This document shows positions 51,946 to 60,000 of a DNA stretch of 60,000 bases, piece after piece. A program made the translations under genes and the position numbers. The DNA lies in the NCBI GenBank assembly GCA_950295325.1, contig OX485807.1, forward strand, positions 48,144,440 through 48,204,439. The letters are read 5' to 3'. The notes under the pieces were generated by a model. That model made no database searches and was not told the origin of the DNA. It worked only from the letters and a program-made list of their open reading frames with translations. Origin of the DNA: Polytrichum commune. Lineage: Eukaryota > Streptophyta > Polytrichopsida > Polytrichales > Polytrichaceae. The number at the start of each line of letters is the position of its first letter. The stretch's first letter is position 1.

Positions 51946-52995
51946 ACTCAAAACCGTGAACGATGCTCCACTGCAAAATTTGATAGCCATTGGGCATACT
52001 CACGGGCTTGAGGACACTTCACTATTAGTGTTGGTTGGTCATCCACATCATTCCCCTTCATTGGCTCTTTGTTCAAATTTGAACCCAAATGGACTTCTCT
52101 ACCCCATGCCAAATCCACCAACTTACCCATGATGTACTCTACATCAAAAAATTCTCTCATGCACATATTCTTTAATAATCGTTTGTTCACTTCCAAGATT
52201 CAAAGAGGAAGTGAGACTCGTCAATTCATTTGTTGCTTCTTTCTCGCTTTCTCATGTTCATCATCCATGGCAAAATCGGCACTCCAATTTGCAAGTAAAA
52301 TCTTGAACATCTTTCAATTGTTTCAAATAATTTGGAGATTCATTTCTCTCCACACTTGACAGCACCACATAATAGCTTGCATGACATTAGGCATTATTTC
52401 CTCAAGTCATGATGAGCAGTAGAAGAATCAAATTGAGAGAAAACTTATTCCAAAAACTTATTCTTATATTGAACTTTGAATGAAGTAATTATTATTTGAT
52501 CCAAGGTTGTACCACACTTGTAACATTAGGTGGTAAGAAAGCAATAATACTATTGCTCAATTGCAAGGTTGAATAACCAAATGATTCACCCAATCAACAT
52601 GCTTAAGGGAATGAGTAGCAAAATTGTCTATAATTAAAAGTACCTTCTGCTTTAAGGTTTGAAATGTACATTGAGGCTCATCATCCAACTCTCAAATACA
52701 TATGATGTCATCCAAGTTGTTTGGTTTGCAAATCACTACAAAATGTTTGCTGGCAACCACCTTTCAAATCATCTTGGGCATATAAATCTATAAATAATCA
52801 CACGTGTGAATTTGTCAGTGTTTGTCATGGTTACAACAAGAGTGAGAGTGACATGGTCCTTTTGAATATTGCGCCCACAATTTTTTCCTTGTTCTAGTAT
52901 CTTGTTTGGTTGGGCAGAATCAAATAAACCAGTCTCACCCATATTGTAAACATCTCCTAGTGCCATAACCAATGCAAAGGAGGTCAGTGCCACGG
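51946..52995 (-). pseudogene. Decayed pogo/CENP-B-type (DDE_1) transposase
   Basis: Reading the - strand, with frameshifts and stops, DDE_1-family motifs occur in the right order: DVYNMGETGLF and QPNKILEQGK, then IQKDHVTLTLVV and CPR-stop-FERWLPAN, then TWMTSYVFESWM (about 52700), KVLLIIDNFATHS (about 52620) and FLPPNVTSVVQP (about 52520), followed by TSFKVQYKNKFLE and an acidic C-terminal part. In active members the first motif reads NMDETG; here the catalytic Asp is Gly. The second Asp (IIDN) is kept. The N-terminal helix-turn-helix part is not found upstream, where a 399-bp element sits instead. Members cut and paste into TA sites. It is clearly inactive. Confidence 0.85.
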
Positions 52996-53141
52996 GTGGG
53001 TCACTCTAAAATTTTTGTACACCACGTAGTATTTAGGGGCTTCTTACTTTCAAGGCATGAATTAAAGGTTTACTATAATTATTTAATTCTCTAAAACAAC
53101 CTATTTGTTTGCACCCTACCATGACTTATATCTACCATGCC

Positions 53142-53540
53142 CCCGGGGAGGTCACTCCATTGTCAAGTTGAAAACCATGTGCGACGGAAAAAAATCTACT
53201 TTTTCTAAAAAGCATCAACAAAATGGGTCAAACTTTTATCAAAAAAAATTATGAGTACATATACATGGTATCTATTACATAGTAAAAATTGATAACCAAA
53301 TTTGATATTTTGTTTTTTCTAGAAAACATACCGTTTCTAACTAGAATGACGCAGAATTGATCTAAAACAATTACTAGAAAAAATGGAGATGACTAAAAAT
53401 ATATAAAATATATTATCAATGGATATGTATATATAGAAAAAATATCATAATTTTTAAAATTATCTATGGCATATAATATAGGGGTAGCAAACTTCCGTTG
53501 CACATGGTTTTCAACTTGACAATGGAGTGACCTCCCCAGG
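53142..53540. mobile_element. 399-bp MITE with ~46-bp inverted ends and 8-bp target duplication
   Basis: The left arm (53142-53187) starts CCCGGGGAGGTCACTCCATT; the right arm, read inward from 53540, starts CCTGGGGAGGTCACTCCATT. They differ at two positions in about 46. ACCATGCC is repeated exactly at 53134-53141 and 53541-53548. An 8-bp duplication suggests the hAT superfamily, though the terminal bases are not the usual CAGGG form. The interior is very AT-rich and non-coding. Confidence 0.88.
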
Positions 53541-53548
53541 ACCATGCC

Positions 53549-55334
53549 AATGCAATTTATTGTAGTAATAAAAAATAATCCATGTCCATTCATACCATTG
53601 CAAACACGGTTCTTGAAGTCATGAAATTTAAAGGGACTTCATACAAAACATAGCCACATCACACTTACACGTCATATACAATCATATCAACAACTGAATA
53701 TCATGCACCATATGGATTACAAAAGTGCAAGTGTATTCACCAAAACTTTATATTATTATGTGCTACAAACACAACACCCACTCCATAGGAGTTTGCGCAC
53801 AAGCACAAACCTCGTACACAAACCCTATATATTTCTCTTAGTCACAAACTTTTCCAGCTCTTCTGCATCAATCCTATCTAGTATGTAGCATATTTTGTTG
53901 GTAGCAATGTAGCTCACAGCTCATATCTCATATCTCATAGCTCATAGAAATAATGCAATCCACATCAATTCATGTGCTATGAGTGTGATATCATATTTGA
54001 ATATGTTACGGCCCGGATGTTTCCTATAATATTGTAGCATTATCTCCATATATGGATTGAGAGAATTTTTCTTCTCAAATTCTTCCACTTGGGGCAAGAG
54101 GTCAACCCCCGGAGGGCGCACCTTTCAAAACACGTATGAGTATATGTGAGTGCACAAAAGGGGTATTAATTTGAACTTTTCCGTACTACGTATACATATG
54201 CTACACAAATCATAAATCCTATATATATACATGTATAGAGGACCTCTAGAAAACATACAACATTTGTACTTGTATGGTAGAAAACTAGACTCTATGGGAT
54301 AAGTATTCATAAAACCCTCACCTAAAGCTAGAATTGCCAAAAACAAATGTGGTAGACCAAAAAACAAAAGCTCAAATTAAGCCTTGGTTTGTTGGGAGGG
54401 TGTATGGGATGCATAGAAAATTTGGTAATCATTGGGTGGAGTACAGGGTTCCAATTGACTTGATGGACTGTCCATGAAACATGGAGATTGGTTTACGTTG
54501 TTATCAAAAAGGAATCAACATTAAGTGGACTTATGATCTTATTGATCATTTGATGGTAGGTTTGGAAACAATAATTGCATTAGCTTTTATGACATATATT
54601 ATATTTATAAAGTCTTCGATGACTTTATCAATGAATGCTAGGGTTTTACATTATACATATGATAAGGGTTCATTATTATTCAAAAGTAGATTTGTATAAT
54701 TATGTTCATAACTACATATAAATGTGAATTTTTTTACATATAGATATTGTCACTTGCAATTTTATCATTGAAATTGTACGTGTATTGCTTGATTTTACAA
54801 AACAAAACTTGTATATAGGGGGGTTTCAAAATATGTTGTGAATGCACATGGTTCTTGGTTTCTAATGCAAGGTGCACCCCCTTGCGGGTCAACCGGCTAC
54901 GTTAGTAACCCAAACGTATGCCCATTACATGGCTCCATGGCCTACACCCTCCCGACCCACCATGAACCCTCATCTGCTCCAAACAATGTTAGTAGCATTT
55001 CCAACTCTATTGGCACTAGTTGGCTTAGTGCATGCTTACAAACAGATCATACTAAATATACCCTAAGATCCTCAACTTTAACCCCTATATTAGTTTTACT
55101 TAAAAGTAATGGCCCACATTTTATACCTATGTACTTTACTTATAATGGGATTGTCTGCTTTTAATGGACCCTTCATTAGTTGCAATCTCTTTATAAATTT
55201 TATTCAAACGAATTTAGTCCTCGCTCTATTATGTTGCGTGTTGTTTGTAAAATGCACTAAGTGACCCACCTCTGGTCAATGCTTACCAAATTGTGTGCAA
55301 GTTGTTTTGTGTGTGAACGTGGTCGTCGACAACG
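53549..55334. other. Intergenic, nothing recognised
   Basis: A short CTCATA microsatellite lies near 53920-53945. Open frames at 54.8-55.16 kb are short and domain-free. No repeats with partners in the window were seen. Confidence 0.45.
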
Positions 55335-55489
55335 GTTGAGAAATAACCAGTTGAAGTTCAAGACTTCAAGGAATTTATAGAATACACCTCAATTTAGTGA
55401 AGAAAAACCAAAAGATGTCAACGTGTAACTGGTTAGACTTGGAAACACTAGGATTAATTATGCTCAAAATCCTCTCCGCACACTAGGTG
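55335..55489. repeat. Dispersed repeat, copy 3 of 3 (AACCGGTT-rich family)
   Basis: GTTGAGAAATAACCAGTTGA through ATTATGCTCAAAATCCTCTC matches 23061-23247 with a deletion of about 25 bp near the start. Confidence 0.75.
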
Positions 55490-56937
55490 TGACTCTAATA
55501 AGATATATAAAAAAGACATGCATGCTCAAAATATGATGACCATTCTAGGTTCAATAATCGAGAGAGTGACCACTTAGTGAACATAAGAAGATTCACTTTG
55601 ATAGCAACTAATGTTTTAATCTAAGCCTTAAAATTATGAGGAAAATGGCAAAGAACTTGCCATCTTCCGCTAATTATGTGTTTCATATCCTAGGAGAAGT
55701 GGGCTTAACGGGAAAAGAAAGTAACCATTTAACACCCATCTACCTCACATTGCTCATGGCTTAGACTAAAGCCACCACCAAATTCACCGAGGTCGAGTGA
55801 TGTTTTTTAAGTACTATGATTCCTTGATATGATGCATAGAGTATGGAGTGAGAACTAGCCACAAATATACATAGTACATAAGTCGGTGAAGTACTGTACT
55901 TATGGACCAAGAAAATGGATGACACTTTTGGCAACACCCATTAGAAATTATTTTAAAAAGAAAAAAAAAGAACCATATGATGAACACACATTCTAGTGGT
56001 GGGTTACACTAGAGACCATCGACCAATGTTTAGGTATTTGGGAACAACTTGGGGTGAAATGTGGACTAAAATTGTTAAAAAATTTGTATCAAATTGCTTC
56101 ATTTTGAAACATATGATACATATGGTTTACTTGATGATCCCAAACTTTGAATAAGATCAAGGTTTTGAAAATCTGATAGAAATGTTGGACACGAGAAGTT
56201 TTCCAATCATATACAGTCCATAAACATCTCCATCTAGGGTTATTCATTACAATCTGAAGTAAATTTAGACATATGCATGGATTTTGAGAAAACTACAAAA
56301 TATTTTGCATGTTATTGAGTTGACGTATATTTATAATATTGGGTTCATACCATATCTTTTGTTGTGAGCATATAAGTTCATGTTGTATGTGCACCATGTT
56401 ATTTGTGCAGGAAAAGTATGAGCTCCTAATTTTATTTTTCTCTTGAATAACTGGATTTGTAATATGCGTGCGTTGACATCACAAGCAATCCTCTCATATG
56501 CATTATTTCAATTTCTAGATAAATCTTGTTCCAAGATACACTTAGATCTTAGTGTAAAAAGTGAGGTTCCATGTAGATGAAACTAAGTTAACATTTCATT
56601 AGCTTCTTAAATAGGGTTTCTTGTTAGCTTTAGTTACCTTTATCTCATTTACATGGAACCTTAGACGCTACTCTTATATAGTGTCAAGATCCAAACGCTT
56701 TTTCTATGTTCCATGTTTTCAATTTATAAATGGTGGGTATGGGATGACGTCTATAAAAGGTATTAGCAAAGGCCACATTAGGTATAGCCTCTTCAAGCAA
56801 CAAAGTGAAAACAAACAATTGTTGTTAGAAGTTGGCCCTTGAAATTGTAAGTGGAAAATATAGGGGTTGTCAGTTGTCTATTGTTTGCATAGGGTCGCCT
56901 CAAGGTAAAGGCCACAACTTAGGGCCACTTTACACTA
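55490..56937. other. Intergenic with one small element
   Basis: Apart from the small inverted-repeat element at 56564-56661, no genes or repeats were recognised. Confidence 0.45.
56564..56661. mobile_element. 98-bp MITE-like element
   Basis: AGGTTCCATGTAGATGA at the left is mirrored by TCATTTACATGGAACCT at the right with one mismatch. A related, more decayed copy sits in the Nudix intron (4601-4735). No clear target duplication. Confidence 0.55.
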
Positions 56938-59213
56938 CACCATTTATGGTATATAGTGTCACATACACTATTTGCAAAGGGCCTAGACTAGATGCCTAGG
57001 GGTCGTAAAGTGTCACGTCCATTAATTGCCAATATGATACTATTTGTTAACGTAAGTAAACTTGTTTAAGTGAAAAATATTTACATTATGTCACTTAGTG
57101 TAGCTCATTGAAATGCTTGAGATGATAGTATTGCGTTTGAGTATACAAGGGGATGATGATATTGAGCATATTAATGGCAAGTGTCATGTGTTTACATTTT
57201 AGTATGGAAGAGGAAGATTTTCTCAAGCATATTAATGTCGAGTGTCATACTAATACTACGGTTTTGTTTTAGAGAAAAGAATCAGTCGATGGGTGGAATT
57301 GAAAGGGGTCAGAGCAAGAGGACAAGCATGTGTTAGGGGAGGTAGATCCACTGAGGACCACATCCTACCGTTACGTACTTTATTTGAACAAGAAGTATCT
57401 ATAGGTCGATGTCTCTATCCATGTTTTGTTGATTTCAAAAAAAGTTTTTGACACATTCCCACATAACAAGCTTGGGACACGCCTCCGACGATTAGGTGTA
57501 CAACCTTATTTACAACATGTTGCAAAAGCCATGTACACCATAACCTACGCAAAAGTTCGAATAAAATGGCAACACACATGGTGAAGTAACACATGGACAT
57601 GTCCCATCCCTTCCACATTATTTGGCTCGTATGTTGATGAACTTGAAACATATTTGGACAAGATCGATGGGGATTTTACTTGTTTATTTAACACAATGGT
57701 TGCCATTCTTCTTTATGTTGACGATATTGTTCTACTCTCTAGATTTGGAGCAAGCCTACAAAGACTTTGAGCAAACTATATGAGATTTGCACTTCTTCTA
57801 GCCTTGAAGTCAATTTATCGAAGACCAAAATTATGATATTTGGCTGCAACAAAAGGAGAATAAACCAAGAGGCATTTACCTAGAAAATGTCCCAATTCAG
57901 ATAACCCATGAATACAAATACCTTGGGATTGATTTTTATTCACATGGATGCTCTGAGCCATCTAGTAAAAGGCACAGAAATGCAGTTTTGAAAGCCTTGA
58001 TGGGCACTTCAAGGGAAGAAACGGTAGTTGGAGTCACTTGTTGGGAAGTCAAATCCCATCTATTCAAGGTTTTGGTGCTTCCAACTTTCACATGTGGCAC
58101 ACAAATTTGGGTACATAACTTGAAAAACTGTCATTGAAAGGCTTTCAAGAAGAGCATGAAGATGCATATGATGTCTCATGTCAAAGTGCATTCTTTGACT
58201 ACCTATCATATTTTTTGGCCGAGTTTGGACAACTTCTCATAGAAATACACACTCTCGATCTCACTATAGGCTTTCAAAAACGGCTCGCCCACCTATCCCC
58301 CTCTTGGCTAGGTAGTAAAGCAACCTCACACCTAGCCGAACAAGGTTTTAACACCTGGCACAAATCGACAACCATGGGGTCTATCTCAATGGGACACCCC
58401 TAACAACCCAACCACATTTTATTTTTTTAAGTTAAAATTAAAAAAATGATGTTATAAAGGAGGTATTTCTTGCTAAAGAGTGAACCTCTTTCCATCTCTC
58501 AGGGAAGAAACTAAATTACATCCACCTCAAGGATTTTCTCAAATATGAACATGAATTGTACTTGAAGCAACCATTGACACCACCACAACGCAAGATCATT
58601 ACCGCTTACTGCACCTCAAACCATATATTAGCCATTGAAATTGGTCGATGTTCAACTATCCCTATCTCTAGATATAATAGACTATGCCACTTTTGCTCCT
58701 ATAATGCAATAAAAAAAATGAGGCACATTTTGCGTTGGAATGTCCCCTATACAAGCCCATTAGAGATAAGTTTCTATCACTATTTGAGAGTGTAAGTCCT
58801 AGGGAGCATCAAGCTTTCTCCACGGCTTTCTCTTAATTGGACCACCAAGTTGACAATATCCTTTATCTCACAAAGGCAACTGTAGTCCACCACTTTAGAG
58901 AATTAGCTAGTTTGAAACCATCTTTATATACTTTCAAATACATTAGTTGTTTCAACTTCTTGGACTTTAAATTAAATTTTATTTCATTTGTGTACACATT
59001 AGTGAACTTGTAGACCATTGTGTAACATTGGCATTCACCTCGTAACAATATTGTACATACTCATGCCAAGATAGTAGTCAGTGCACTTGAATGCCAAGTG
59101 TCACAAGGTGACACTAATGGTGAAGTTGTTGATCATTAACGTAACCTAGCATACACCTCAAAATAGGGTAAGTGACATTATTATGCATGTGACACTAAAT
59201 ATTATAAATGGTG
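56938..59213. mobile_element. Family-1 TA-target element, copy C (2,276 bp with nested LINE)
   Basis: The left end CACCATTTATGGTATATAGT and right end (inward CACCATTTATAATATTTAGT) are flanked by TA (56936-56937 and 59214-59215). The left 310 bp and right 230 bp align with copies A and B. The extra 1.74 kb between GTCGAGTGTCAT (ending 57248) and CATTTGTGTACACATTAGTG (from 58985) is LINE sequence. Confidence 0.85.
57249..58984 (+). pseudogene. LINE reverse-transcriptase fragment inside a family-1 element
   Basis: Several frames of the + strand carry non-LTR reverse-transcriptase motifs in order: a GGRSTEDHILPLRTL region, then CFVDFKK with a frameshift into FDTFPHNKL (about 57420-57460), the catalytic YVDD box in ILLYVDDIVLLS (about 57705-57740), EYKYLGIDFYSHG (about 57910), and near the end CHFCSYNA with a frameshift into NEAHFALECPLYKP (about 58685-58760), the C-terminal Cys/His motif. 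The endonuclease part is missing, so it is 5'-truncated, and frameshifts and stops make it dead. No long poly-A tail or clear target duplication is left. Confidence 0.85.
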
Positions 59214-59234
59214 TAGAGCTTGAGGGCCCTTGAC

Positions 59235-59695
59235 TTGGTTAAGGATCCAAAGACGGTCCAAGTTCAATCTACACTAGACCCTAAGGGACCAAAAAACTTT
59301 AATGGACAAAAAATCTACATGTTGTTCTACATGGCACCAAATGGATCATATTTCATGGTCTATTGGATATTGCATTAGGCCCATCAACATGAGATGGGTC
59401 TAATGCAAAACTAGGGGCCGTGGCAAGCAATTTAATTGCGGTTGACACCTACAAATATTATATTATTTTCATGTGGTGGGTCCGGTCCTATCTACCATTT
59501 TGAATTTATTATAAAAATATGTTGCAATCCCTCAACATGATCCACTTCTACTTTACACTAAGAGTGAGCACCCATTCATTACAAAATTGGAATTCTATTT
59601 CTCACGGTATGACTTTTAATTGATTTGCAAGAACCCTTAAATTTTCATGGTCACAACTCTTGGTTTATGTATAAAGTGGCCCTCAATGATAACTA
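59235..59695. other. Intergenic with a fragment of the 30.67 kb repeat
   Basis: GGTCCAAGTTCAATCTACAC followed by TAGACCCTAAGGGACC resembles the 30667-31145 repeat in word order. The rest to 59695 is unassigned. Confidence 0.35.
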
Positions 59696-59912
59696 CACTA
59701 ATTATCCCAATTAGTGCATGTTACTATTCGGAGTTGCACAATGCAATAATGTCTTACTCAAAAGTTCAATTCTTACTAACAAAAGCTCAATGAGTTTTTC
59801 GAACATTATAGAGCATAAATGACTTTGCTTGGTGAAATATAATATTCTCATTAAATAGTTATAGCACTACCTCACTCCAAATAATAACACGCACTCATTT
59901 GGATAATCAATG
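59696..59912. mobile_element. Family-2 TA-target MITE, 217 bp, intact ends
   Basis: Ends are CACTAATTATCCCAATTAGT and, from the right, CATTGATTATCCAAATGAGT, with TA on both sides (59694-59695 and 59913-59914). It is the best-preserved family-2 copy here and was used to define the family. The copy at 11524 is in the opposite orientation. Confidence 0.85.
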
Positions 59913-60000
59913 TAGGAAGGGTTTTGGCCTTGGTGCACTTGGTGGGGAATGAAAGAAACATGCACACCATGAAAGAGTGCTCCAACATACAAATATAACA

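Noticed and set aside
53019-53040. Another family-1 end (CACCACGTAGTATTTAGG after TA)
   Set aside because: It resembles the family-1 terminus, but no matching right end or internal block follows, and its orientation points away from the transposase relict.
53142-53540. Tc1/mariner assignment for the 399-bp element
   Set aside because: Its target duplication is 8 bp, not TA, and its ends do not resemble families 1-3.

Overview
This is a window of land-plant nuclear DNA. The evidence is spliced genes with GT-AG introns, a plant-type GH17 beta-1,3-glucanase carrying an X8 (CBM43) domain, a Nudix protein closest to plant NUDT1 proteins, an interstitial run of the plant telomere repeat TTTAGGG, and AT-rich intergenic DNA full of old transposon remains. 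The species cannot be fixed from sequence alone. A seed-free vascular plant (fern or lycophyte) or another plant with slow repeat turnover would fit, but this is a guess.

Only two genes are well supported. The first is a two-exon Nudix hydrolase on the + strand (1497-1626 and 4933-5282) with a 3.3 kb intron that holds two sets of tandem duplications and a small inverted-repeat element. The second is a two-exon GH17 glucanase on the - strand (29557-29428 and 28818-27311). Its short first exon supplies the signal peptide. Between 25.66 and 27.2 kb, downstream of the glucanase, a stretch without recognised repeats has short open frames that I cannot assign.

The rest is transposon-derived. The main theme is a set of non-autonomous inverted-repeat elements, in at least three families, all flanked by TA and with ends that begin CAC. 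Family 1 lies at 12434, 25104 and 56938; family 2 at 10971, 11524, 37549 and 59696; family 3 at 17705 and 47343. Several are nested or have a paralogous empty site in the window. A decayed pogo/CENP-B-type DDE transposase (about 51.95-52.995 kb, - strand) is the only recognisable TA-targeting transposase here. Other elements are a 399-bp element with about 46-bp inverted ends and an exact 8-bp target duplication (53142-53540), a tRNA-derived SINE inside a family-2 element (11627-11820), a LINE reverse-transcriptase fragment inside a family-1 element (57249-58984), a second LINE-type fragment (about 46.24-46.65 kb), and several inverted or dispersed repeat families.

A 1.95 kb satellite-like array (35195-37142) has about 12 units of 162 or 165 bp with an alternating two-unit higher-order pattern and a G-box core in nearly every unit. 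A diverged single unit sits 1.4 kb upstream. I see no operon-like or defence-type gene system. The most interesting content is the nested TA-target element community and the array.
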